Origin: Spartobacteria bacterium
GTDB lineage: Bacteria; Verrucomicrobiota; Verrucomicrobiia; Chthoniobacterales; UBA10450
Assembly (NCBI GenBank): GCA_021325495.1
Contig: JAJPGZ010000006.1
Location: 1-64,000 of the forward strand
Length of the DNA stretch: 64,000 nucleotides
Direction of reading: 5' to 3'
Made by a program: the position numbers and the translations under genes. How positions within the stretch are numbered: position 1 is the stretch's first letter; every line of letters starts with the position of its first letter. This document shows, one piece after another, positions 17,996-25,925 of this stretch. Under the pieces are notes generated by a model. It was not told the DNA's origin and did no database searches. It saw nothing but the letters and a program-made list of their open reading frames with translations.

Positions 17996-19042
17996 ATGAA
18001 AGCCAGACGGCCGTCAAAAAGCCCAGAGGAGATCGACGCGACCCTCGCCGCAAAAAAGGGTCCGATTTCGAAATTCATCGCTAAGCATTATCGTCACTTC
18101 AACGCGGCCGCGTTGCTCGATGCGGCGAAAGGGTATGAGACGCACCTGGCGGCCGGCGGCCAAATGCTGATGACGATTGCGGGCGCGATGTCGACCGCCG
18201 AACTCGGCATCTCTCTCTCGGAGATGATCCGCCGCGACAAGGTGCATGTGATCGTCTGCACCGGCGCGAACCTGGAAGAAGACATTTTCAATCTTGTCGC
18301 GCACGACCATTACGAGCGCGTGCCGCATTACCGGCACCTGACGCCCGGTGACGAAGCGCAGTTGTTAGATCGACATATGAATCGCGTGACCGATACGTGC
18401 ATTCCGGAAATGGAAGCGATGCGCCGAATTGAGAAAGTTGTGCTGGAGGAATGGGTCGCGGCCGATCGCGCGAGAGAGCGTTATTTCCCGCACGAGTTCA
18501 TGTATAAAATTCTTCGCGGCGGAAAGCTGAAGAAGAGCTACCAGATCGATCCAAAAAATTCCTGGATGGTGGCGGCGTGCGAAAAGAATTTGCCAATCGT
18601 TGTGCCCGGCTGGGAAGACGCGACGCTCGGAAACATGTTTGCGGCCGCCGTCATCCGTGGCGACGTCAAAAATGTGCACACCGTGCGCACGGGCATTGAG
18701 TACATGACCTGGCTCGCGGACTACTACACGAAGAACGCGAAAAGGCTGCGCAACGGCGAAGGCTCAATCGGATTTTTCCAGATCGGCGGCGGCATCGCAG
18801 GCGATTTTCCGATTTGCGTCGTGCCGATGCTACATCAGGACCTGGAGCGGACCGGCGTGCCGCTGTGGGGTTATTTCTGTCAGATCAGCGACTCGACCAC
18901 GAGCTACGGCAGTTATTCCGGCGCCGTGCCTAACGAGAAGATCACCTGGGGCAAACTCGCAGCCGCGACACCGAAATTTGTGATCGAAAGCGATGCGACG
19001 ATTTGCGCGCCATTAGTTTTCGCCTGGGTGCTCGGCCAGTAA
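17996..19042 (+). CDS. Deoxyhypusine synthase-like protein
   Basis: The 348-residue protein resembles the bacterial deoxyhypusine synthase family. It has CTGANLEEDIFN near residue 90, the long Rossmann-like core, VVPGWEDATLGN, the glycine-rich IGGGIAGDF and the active-site lysine region ITWGKLA near the C-terminus. In eukaryotes and archaea the enzyme modifies eIF5A; bacteria lack that target, and relatives are linked to polyamine metabolism such as homospermidine synthesis. The true reaction here is unknown. I chose the ATG at 17996 because it begins the conserved region; the frame is open further upstream inside hldD. Confidence 0.85.
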   Translation: MKARRPSKSPEEIDATLAAKKGPISKFIAKHYRHFNAAALLDAAKGYETHLAAGGQMLMTIAGAMSTAELGISLSEMIRRDKVHVIVCTGANLEEDIFNLVAHDHYERVPHYRHLTPGDEAQLLDRHMNRVTDTCIPEMEAMRRIEKVVLEEWVAADRARERYFPHEFMYKILRGGKLKKSYQIDPKNSWMVAACEKNLPIVVPGWEDATLGNMFAAAVIRGDVKNVHTVRTGIEYMTWLADYYTKNAKRLRNGEGSIGFFQIGGGIAGDFPICVVPMLHQDLERTGVPLWGYFCQISDSTTSYGSYSGAVPNEKITWGKLAAATPKFVIESDATICAPLVFAWVLGQ

Positions 19043-19044
19043 GG

Positions 19045-19455
19045 CTAGCCCTCCCAGAAAAATTTTGTCGGCCGGTCGATTTCGTTAGGCAGACTTTTGT
19101 GCACCGGACAATTTAGCGCCGTCTTCTCGAGCACCTCGCGATGCGGATTGTCAGGCGCAAGCGGAATGTGAACTTCGCTCGGCAGCGCCACGATGCGCCG
19201 CGGCGCGTCTTTCGACATTTCCTTCTGCACCGTCACGCGCATGCCGCGAAGATCGACACCGAGCTCTTCCGCTTTGATTCCCATCGTTGTGCTGATGCAT
19301 GTCCCGAGCGCGGTCGCGACGAGATCGGTCGGCGAAAACGCTTCGCCTTTGCCTTTGTTATCGGCCGGCGCGTCGGTCGGGATTTTTGACTTCGACGGAC
19401 CGTGTGTCGCGTCGCAATGGAGATTGCCGGTGTACTCGACTGAAACTTCGACCAT
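19045..19455 (-). CDS. OsmC-family peroxiredoxin-like protein
   Basis: The 136-residue protein has the OsmC/Ohr fold signature with two redox cysteines, one in ALGTCIST near residue 53 and one in ALNCPVHKS near 117. Family members reduce organic hydroperoxides with their thiol pair. The length is typical. It converges with the deoxyhypusine synthase-like gene, with only 2 bp between the stops. The copy of the 10-mer at 19249 is one of three in the window followed by neither A nor T. Confidence 0.9.
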   Translation of the reverse strand: MVEVSVEYTGNLHCDATHGPSKSKIPTDAPADNKGKGEAFSPTDLVATALGTCISTTMGIKAEELGVDLRGMRVTVQKEMSKDAPRRIVALPSEVHIPLAPDNPHREVLEKTALNCPVHKSLPNEIDRPTKFFWEG

Positions 19456-19479
19456 GAAACAATTATGCTGCGCGAATAA

Positions 19480-20556
19480 TCACGGCGCAATCACCGGCGT
19501 CTCCTGAATTTTTTCCGCGTGCTTTGCGAGTTCATCGCGAAAGACGCGCGTAAGATCGACATCGTGCGTAATGATGAGATCGCTGTCGTGCTTCTTCGTG
19601 TCGTCATTCTGCCAGCCCTCGTTCCACCAACAAAAGCCGACGAGGTCCGGCCACTTTCCGGAAAATAATTCTTCCAACGCAGCTCTCGCCCACTGCGCGC
19701 AATCGAGATTGCGATTATGAATGTCGCAACCAAACTCGGCGATGATGATCGGTTTGTTAGGCGCGATCTTCCTGAGCGGCCCATAGCATTCTTCTAATTT
19801 GAATCGAAGACTTTCGGTGCCGTCGCGCATGCGCGGCGTGGTCGGCCCGTAGGCGCTGACCGCGATCCAGTCGCAGTAATTTGCGCCCGGAAAATAATTT
19901 TTGAATGCGTTCCACTTTCGTTCCGGTTCGCCGAGCCAGTTCACGTGCCAGACCCAGGTCAGATTATCGGCGCCCGCGCTTCGCATAAGATCGACAATGT
20001 GCCGATAAGCAGCGACGAAACGTTTCGGGCCTTCGTTAGGCCCGCCATTGTATTTCGGAGACCAACCGAACCAATCGCTGTTCGGCTCCGTCCCCCACTC
20101 GATCAAAATCGGCGAGCCGAATGCCTTCGCCTCCTGCGCCCACGCGCGAAGATCGACATCGAACTCTCCGGCGATGATTTTTTCCAACGTGAAAACCTTC
20201 TCGCGATGTCTTTGATCGACATCGGACCTCAACATTAAACGGATGTACGGAACTTTGCCGAGATCGCGGACCCATCCGCACATTGGCGCCGGAAATTTTC
20301 GCGATTCGAACCAATTGTCGGAAAAATAAATCCACGCCGCTTTTTTACCGACTGCCGTCTCGTACTTCGCAACATCTTCCGCCGTTACATCGTGCTCGCT
20401 CGGATCGTGCGTGTCGGTGCCGACCCCGCCCCAATAACAACCGTGATAAAGTTTTCCTGGAGGCGGCGGCGCGATTTTCGATCCGGCATACGCATTCGCG
20501 AGCGCGAGCAAGAGAACCGTGCAAGATCGACATGTTGCGACAAAAGCGAATCGCAT
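19480..20556 (-). CDS. GH26-like secreted glycoside hydrolase
   Basis: The 358-residue protein has a signal peptide interrupted by cysteines (FVATCRSCTVLLLALANAYA), where the CRSC residues come from a 10-mer copy. The catalytic domain has a candidate acid/base glutamate in IEWGTEPNSDW near 150 and a candidate nucleophile in IIIAEFGCD near 275, the spacing of clan GH-A enzymes such as GH26 beta-mannanases. The substrate is likely a plant or microbial polysaccharide but cannot be fixed. Five copies of the 10-mer lie in or at the gene. It is divergent from the DUF5069 gene. Confidence 0.7.
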   Translation of the reverse strand: MRFAFVATCRSCTVLLLALANAYAGSKIAPPPPGKLYHGCYWGGVGTDTHDPSEHDVTAEDVAKYETAVGKKAAWIYFSDNWFESRKFPAPMCGWVRDLGKVPYIRLMLRSDVDQRHREKVFTLEKIIAGEFDVDLRAWAQEAKAFGSPILIEWGTEPNSDWFGWSPKYNGGPNEGPKRFVAAYRHIVDLMRSAGADNLTWVWHVNWLGEPERKWNAFKNYFPGANYCDWIAVSAYGPTTPRMRDGTESLRFKLEECYGPLRKIAPNKPIIIAEFGCDIHNRNLDCAQWARAALEELFSGKWPDLVGFCWWNEGWQNDDTKKHDSDLIITHDVDLTRVFRDELAKHAEKIQETPVIAP

Positions 20557-20567
20557 TAGCCTGAAGT

Positions 20568-21017
20568 ATGCACAAACAAGTGATTGGCAAAGACCTCACG
20601 AAAGAGGCGCCGCGAAGTCCGCGGCTGCGCATCGGCGGCTACGCGATTCTCGGACGCACGATCGACAAGTGCCGCGCGCTCGTGGCCGGGAACATCGGCG
20701 AATATCATTTCGATTGTCCGCTCGATAACATGCTTTTCGGATTCAAAGGTGTGAAAGGCGTCGATTTTAAAGCGCAGATCGAGAACGGCGCGAGCGATCA
20801 GCAGATGGCGGAGTGGCTCGACCAAAGCGGCGAGAAGAAAACGGCGGAGGAAGTGAAACGTTGGGCGGACGAACGGGAGGCGTATAATCCGTATGATGAT
20901 CCTGAGCGCCGCGAATGGTTCGCCGAAAACGTGAAGCCGCTCGGACTCGACCCGGCGAAGACGACGCTCTTCGATTGGCTGGAAGCGGACGATAAGGCGA
21001 GCCACCGCGGCAGTTAG
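20568..21017 (+). CDS. DUF5069-domain protein
   Basis: The 149-residue soluble protein matches my memory of DUF5069, with DLTKEAPRSPRLRIGGY near the start and RTIDKCRALVAG, then EYHFDCPLDNMLF. The function is unknown; the family is seen in Verrucomicrobiota and related lineages, which supports the placement of the host. The acidic C-terminus has no membrane segment. The TAG stop is followed directly by a 10-mer copy (TTGTCGATCTT at 21018-21028). Confidence 0.85.
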   Translation: MHKQVIGKDLTKEAPRSPRLRIGGYAILGRTIDKCRALVAGNIGEYHFDCPLDNMLFGFKGVKGVDFKAQIENGASDQQMAEWLDQSGEKKTAEEVKRWADEREAYNPYDDPERREWFAENVKPLGLDPAKTTLFDWLEADDKASHRGS

Positions 21018-21081
21018 TTGTCGATCTTGCGGTGAAGCGTGAGACCAGCGGGCCGTCCAATTACGTTTAAATGGTGCGGCC

Positions 21082-22746
21082 ATGGGCATTTCGTTAAATC
21101 CACAACATCTCAAGCGCTATCAGCAGATCGCGTGGCTGCTGGTGAAGTACGGGCGTTCCGATCTCGTTAAACAAAGCGGCCTGAGCGAAACGCTCGAAGC
21201 AGAACAACACGTCACGCCCAAGGAAGCGGCCAAAGCGGAAGAGCTGGCGAAAGATCTCGAGAAACTCGGCCCGACATTCGTGAAGCTCGGGCAACTTCTT
21301 TCCACGCGCGTGGAATTGATGCCGCAGGCCTACATCGAAGCGCTGACGCGATTGCAGGACAAGGTGGAGCCGTTCGGCTTCGATGAGGTCGAGAAAATTG
21401 TATCGAGTGAGCTGGGCGTGCGAATATCGAAAGCGTTTACCGAATTTGATATCAAACCTGTGGCGTCGGCGTCGTTAGGCCAGGTCCATCTGGCGCGGCT
21501 GCGCGATGGCCAGCGCGTGGCGGTGAAAGTGCAACGGCCGGGAATTCGTGACGCGATGTTGGGCGATCTCGAGGCGCTCGAAGATTTGGCCGAGTTTTTC
21601 GATCGACACACCGACTTCGGAAAACGCTTCCAGTTTTGCCAGATGCTGGAGGAATTCCGTAAAAGTCTGCTGCGCGAGCTCGATTACCGGCAGGAAGCGC
21701 AAAACCTGACCACGTTTCACGAAAATATGGCGAAGTATCCGCGCCTCATCGTGCCGCTACCGATCGCGGATTACTCCGCCGCGCGCGTGTTGACGATGGA
21801 ATACGTGTCCGGCAAAAAAGTGACGGCGATGTCGCCGCTCGCGCGCATGGAATTCGACGGCAACGAGCTCGCCGAAGAACTTTTTCGCGCGTATCTGGAG
21901 CAAATTTTGGTGCAGGGATTTTTCCATGCCGATCCGCACCCGGGAAATGTTTTCCTAACCGATGACTACCGCATCGCTCTTCTCGATCTTGGCATGGTCG
22001 GGCGAATCCTGCCGCGATTGCAGGAAGATCTTTTGCAATTACTTCTCGCAATTTCCGAAGGTCGCGGCGAAGAAGCGGCCGACATCGCGCTCAAAATCGG
22101 CGAAGTCTTCGCCGAGTTCGACGAAAAGAAATTCCGGCGACAAATTGCCGAGATCGTCGCTGTCCAAAAAACGGCGACGGTTGCGCAAATGGAGGTGGGC
22201 CGCCTCGTGCTCGAGGTCACGCAGATTTCGGCCGCGAGCGGAATCCGCGTTCCGCCCGAGCTGACTTTGCTCGGGAAAACGCTGCTCAATCTCGACCAGG
22301 TCGGCCGCACGCTTGCGCCGGACTTCGATCCGAATGCCTCGATTCGCCGCAACGCGGCGGAGATTTTGCAGAAGCGATTACTGCAGAGCTTGTCGCCGGG
22401 AAATCTTTTCAGCGGCGTGCTCGAGCTGAAAGATTTGGTGCAGCGCTTGCCCGCGCGTCTCAACAAATTCATCGACGCGCTCGCGAACAATCAGTTCAAA
22501 ATTTCGGTCGACGCGATCGATGAGCACAAGCTGATGGTCGGATTTCAAAAAGTGGCGAACCGGATCACGGTCGGGCTCATCGTCGCTTCGCTCATCGTGG
22601 GCGCGGCGATGTTGATGCGGGTCGATACGACTTTCCGCATCTGGGGTTACCCTGGACTGGCGATTATTTTTTTCCTCGGCGCGGCCGCGTGCGGCATCGT
22701 GCTTTTGATCAACATCCTGTTCTACGACAAATCGAACAAGGAGTAG
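21082..22746 (+). CDS. UbiB/ABC1-family atypical kinase
   Basis: The 554-residue protein has the ABC1 N-terminal segment (LGPTFVKLGQLLSTRVELMP, the KxGQ motif). The alanine-rich loop follows (KPVASASLGQVHLARL), then the kinase-like lysine (VAVKVQRPG). The catalytic aspartates lie in FFHADPHPGN and ALLDLGMVGR, and two membrane helices end the protein. Members support quinone synthesis or lipid homeostasis at the inner membrane. It carries no exact copy of the dispersed 10-mer, only the variant TATCGATCTT 1 bp after the stop. Confidence 0.93.
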   Translation: MGISLNPQHLKRYQQIAWLLVKYGRSDLVKQSGLSETLEAEQHVTPKEAAKAEELAKDLEKLGPTFVKLGQLLSTRVELMPQAYIEALTRLQDKVEPFGFDEVEKIVSSELGVRISKAFTEFDIKPVASASLGQVHLARLRDGQRVAVKVQRPGIRDAMLGDLEALEDLAEFFDRHTDFGKRFQFCQMLEEFRKSLLRELDYRQEAQNLTTFHENMAKYPRLIVPLPIADYSAARVLTMEYVSGKKVTAMSPLARMEFDGNELAEELFRAYLEQILVQGFFHADPHPGNVFLTDDYRIALLDLGMVGRILPRLQEDLLQLLLAISEGRGEEAADIALKIGEVFAEFDEKKFRRQIAEIVAVQKTATVAQMEVGRLVLEVTQISAASGIRVPPELTLLGKTLLNLDQVGRTLAPDFDPNASIRRNAAEILQKRLLQSLSPGNLFSGVLELKDLVQRLPARLNKFIDALANNQFKISVDAIDEHKLMVGFQKVANRITVGLIVASLIVGAAMLMRVDTTFRIWGYPGLAIIFFLGAAACGIVLLINILFYDKSNKE

Positions 22747-22755
22747 ATATCGATC

Positions 22756-24378
22756 TTACGTCCGCACGATCGGCGGCGGCTCGTCTTCCGTTAGGCCACT
22801 ATCGATGCCGCGGCGCAGATTGCTGTGGCGCACGCTGTAGAGAAAATAAATCAGGAGCCCGATCGCGAGCCAGACGAAGAAACGGATCCACGTCATCACG
22901 GGGAGGCTGAGCATGAGCGCGACGCAAAGGATAACGCCGAGAATTGGAAAGAGAGGCACCAACGGAACGCGAAACGGTCGCGGACGGTGCGGCGCGCTTT
23001 TGCGCAGCACGTTCACGCCAAAGCAAACGAGAATGAATGCGAACAGCGTTCCAATGTTCGTTAAGTCGGCGAGCGAACCGATGTCGATCACGGCCGCAAC
23101 CCCGCCCACCACGATCCCGGTCCAAATCGTGGTGATGTGCGGCGTGCGAAAGCGCGGATGAATTCTGGCGAAATATGGCGGAAGCAATCCGTCCCGCGCC
23201 ATCGCCATAAAGATGCGCGGTTGGCCTAACTGAAAGACGAGCAAGACCGAGGTTGTGCCGGCGAGCGCGCCCGCGCTTACCAGCGCTTGTGCCCAGGGTT
23301 TGCTCGCGAATGCGGTCGCGACCGCCGCCGCGTCGCCGCTGTAGACCGTATATTTTTTAATTCCGGTCAGCACGATCGACATCAACACGTAAAGAACGGT
23401 GCAGATGACCAGGCTGGCGATGATGCCGATGGGCATGTCGCGTTGCGGATTGCGCGTCTCCTCGGCCGTGGTCGAGACCGCGTCGAACCCGATGAACGCG
23501 AAAAATACAATGGCCGCGCCACTCATGACTCCGGCGAATCCGTTAGGCGTGAATGGGTGCCAGTTCGTCGGGTGCACCATGAACGCGCCAAACGCGATCA
23601 CAAAAACGACGACCGCGGTTTTGAGGATCACGATGATTGTGTTCGTGCGCGCGCTTTCACGAATGCCGTAAACCAAGAGCACAGTCACGGCGATGACGAT
23701 AAGAATCGCGGGCAGATTGAATGCGATCGAATGCCCGGCGATGACGGGCAGCGTGGTCGATGAAAAATTCGAGAGCGCGGCGGCATTGGTTGCGATCAAT
23801 TGCGTGGCCGTTTGATGATCGCTCATCAGCCAAAGCGGAAATTTAAGGTTGAAAAGACTGCCGCAGAGCTGCACGAAATAACCCGACCAACTCACCGCCA
23901 CCGCCATGTTGCCGACGGCGTATTCGAGAATGAGGTCCCAGCCGATGATCCACGCGATCACTTCGCCGAGCGTCGCGTAGGAATAGGTGTAAGCCGAACC
24001 CGACACCGGAATCATCGACGCCAGCTCCGCGTAGCAGAGCGCCGCGAACCCGCAGGCGAATCCGGCGACGATAAATGAAATCGCAATCGCAGGCCCGGCG
24101 CCGGCGCGGCCGAGCACGACATCGCCCCCGGCAAACATCGCTTGAATGAAATTAATCACCGGCGTTTCCAGCCGCGACGAGAATGTCTGTCCGGCCGCGG
24201 CCGTGCCGGTAAGCGAGAAAATTCCGGCGCCGATGATCGCGCCGATACCGATGGCAGTGAGATCGAGCGCGCCTAACGAACGCTTCATCTGCCGCTCGGG
24301 CGCGGCCGCTTCCCGCATCAGGTGCTCGGGACTCTTCGTTCGAAACAAATGCGAAGCCACGCGGCGGAATCGTGTCAT
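22756..24378 (-). CDS. APC-family cationic amino acid permease
   Basis: The 540-residue protein begins FRRVASHLFRTKSPEHLM, typical of the CAT branch (YhdG/CAT-like). About 12-13 membrane helices follow, with GIGAIIGAGIFSLTG in the first and a long GFDAVSTTAEETRNPQRDMP segment in the middle. It probably imports amino acids. I chose the ATG at 24378 because it begins the conserved N-terminus; the frame stays open to 24657 but that extension is charged and shadow-like. No copy of the 10-mer lies inside. Confidence 0.9.
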   Translation of the reverse strand: MTRFRRVASHLFRTKSPEHLMREAAAPERQMKRSLGALDLTAIGIGAIIGAGIFSLTGTAAAGQTFSSRLETPVINFIQAMFAGGDVVLGRAGAGPAIAISFIVAGFACGFAALCYAELASMIPVSGSAYTYSYATLGEVIAWIIGWDLILEYAVGNMAVAVSWSGYFVQLCGSLFNLKFPLWLMSDHQTATQLIATNAAALSNFSSTTLPVIAGHSIAFNLPAILIVIAVTVLLVYGIRESARTNTIIVILKTAVVVFVIAFGAFMVHPTNWHPFTPNGFAGVMSGAAIVFFAFIGFDAVSTTAEETRNPQRDMPIGIIASLVICTVLYVLMSIVLTGIKKYTVYSGDAAAVATAFASKPWAQALVSAGALAGTTSVLLVFQLGQPRIFMAMARDGLLPPYFARIHPRFRTPHITTIWTGIVVGGVAAVIDIGSLADLTNIGTLFAFILVCFGVNVLRKSAPHRPRPFRVPLVPLFPILGVILCVALMLSLPVMTWIRFFVWLAIGLLIYFLYSVRHSNLRRGIDSGLTEDEPPPIVRT

Positions 24379-24441
24379 CACATCGTTCCGGCGGTCAATG
24401 CAATTGTCGCATCTGGCCCGCAAATCGCTCGCAAGATCGAC

Positions 24442-24651
24442 ATGTTCGATTTCAGCGCCGCCAATTTGATCGCCGGATTCATTTTCGGGTCGATCGGGTT
24501 CGTCGCGTTCGTTTACGGCAAACGCATGGACTTGTGGAAACCGATGTTCTGCGGCATCGCGCTCATGATTTATCCATACTTCATCAGCGACATCATCGCG
24601 TTGTACCTCATCGGCACGGCCGGCACCGTCGCGCTCTTCTTTCTGCGATAG
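24442..24651 (+). CDS. Small 69-residue membrane protein
   Basis: The protein has two hydrophobic helices separated by a short basic loop (YGKRMDLWKP) and the segment LMIYPYFISD. I recall similar short proteins of unknown function in several Gram-negative groups, but cannot name a family. The ATG at 24442 is formed by the last A of an AAGATCGACA copy plus TG, so the start codon and the repeat are fused. It is divergent from the permease upstream, with 63 bp between them. Confidence 0.7.
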   Translation: MFDFSAANLIAGFIFGSIGFVAFVYGKRMDLWKPMFCGIALMIYPYFISDIIALYLIGTAGTVALFFLR

Positions 24652-24683
24652 ACGCACCGCGCCGCGTTGAATAAACTCGCCGC

Positions 24684-25925
24684 ATGTCGGACGACGCGGC
24701 CAAAATTCTTCTCGGCGACACCGCCATCTCCGCGACCGAACAACAGCGCGGAATCTTTCGCCGCCGCCGGAAAGATCGACAATTGCATGCCCCGCCGCCT
24801 TTCACCCATTGCGAAAATTGCGGCGCGCGCTTGCACGGGCATTGGTGCGCGCAATGCGGACAACCAGCGGTCGATTACCGCCGTTCCTTCCGGCATGTCA
24901 TTGTCGATCTTCTCGAGTCGTTCCTGAATTGGGACTCGAAATTTTTCACCACCATCGGATTGCTCGTGACGCGCCCCTGGCGCCTAACGAACGCCTTCCT
25001 CGCCGGCCAGCGCGTTCGTTACCTGCATCCGGCCCGACTCTACTTGCTCGCCAGCATTACGTTTTTCTTCGCGGCGACTTACGCGATCAAGTCGGTCCAC
25101 ATCAATCCGCTTAATCTCTCGGCGAAAGATCGCACCGAGATTCGCAACGAATTGCAGGCCGAAAATGTCCCGTCGGAAGTGCTCGCGGCCGTCGATCAGG
25201 CATTTGGCAGCGTCCCGGTCTCGTCGAAAAAGCGCGCCGCCTTGGAAGAGATCCTGAAGAACAAGGATTTGCCGCAGGCCACGCGCGATTCAATCCAATA
25301 CCGGCTCGAACATGGCGATCCACCCGAAGATGCGCGCACGAAACTCGAAGACGCGATGAAGAACATGCCGCCGGAAGCGCGGAGCAAGCTCGAGGAGACG
25401 CTAAAAAAACATGAGGGCGGTGTCATTTTCGACGACGGCAACCCGCAAAAGAAGGACAAGATCGACAACTGGCTGGAAAAACGCGCGCACGAAAAGTTCG
25501 GCACGCACGGCTCAAACATTCAGCTCTTTCTCGTCACCCTCATGAGCAACCTGCCTTACATGATGTTGGCGTGCATTCCACTCTTCGCTCTCGTCCTGAA
25601 AATTCTCTACGTGCGCCGGCGCATTTTTTACATCGATCATCTCGTTTACGCGTTTCACATTCACAGCTTCGCGTTTTTGATGATCATGTTGAACGTGCTC
25701 ATCACCATCGGATTGAATCGCGCAATTCCCGGCGTGTTCGCCGGCCTCGTCATTGCGGCGTTGTGGACCACATTCGCCGTTCAAATCTTCTTGTCGATCC
25801 GCCGCGTCTATCGCCAGGGCTGGTTCTTCAGCGTGTTTAAATTTTTCCTCGGCGGAATCGCTTACCTCACCGTGCTGCTAGTCGCGCTCGCGATCACGTT
25901 CCTCATCACGCTAGCGACGCCCTGA
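24684..25925 (+). CDS. DUF3667-domain membrane protein with zinc ribbon
   Basis: The 413-residue protein has a four-cysteine zinc ribbon, CENCGARLHGHWCAQCGQ, near residue 43. The DUF3667 segment follows (DLLESFLNWDSKFFTTI, then TRPWRLTNAFLAGQRVRY). A long charged helical region (about 145-265) leads to four or five membrane helices. The function is unknown. The 3' end overlaps alaS by 20 bp tail to tail. Three 10-mer copies lie inside, one encoding KDKIDNW. Confidence 0.85.
   Translation: MSDDAAKILLGDTAISATEQQRGIFRRRRKDRQLHAPPPFTHCENCGARLHGHWCAQCGQPAVDYRRSFRHVIVDLLESFLNWDSKFFTTIGLLVTRPWRLTNAFLAGQRVRYLHPARLYLLASITFFFAATYAIKSVHINPLNLSAKDRTEIRNELQAENVPSEVLAAVDQAFGSVPVSSKKRAALEEILKNKDLPQATRDSIQYRLEHGDPPEDARTKLEDAMKNMPPEARSKLEETLKKHEGGVIFDDGNPQKKDKIDNWLEKRAHEKFGTHGSNIQLFLVTLMSNLPYMMLACIPLFALVLKILYVRRRIFYIDHLVYAFHIHSFAFLMIMLNVLITIGLNRAIPGVFAGLVIAALWTTFAVQIFLSIRRVYRQGWFFSVFKFFLGGIAYLTVLLVALAITFLITLATP

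Noticed and set aside
22741-22760. TATCGATCTT after ubiB as an exact repeat copy
   Set aside because: It differs by one base; together with 26961 (TATCGATCTT) and 39719 (TGTCGATCTC) it is treated as a degenerate variant.
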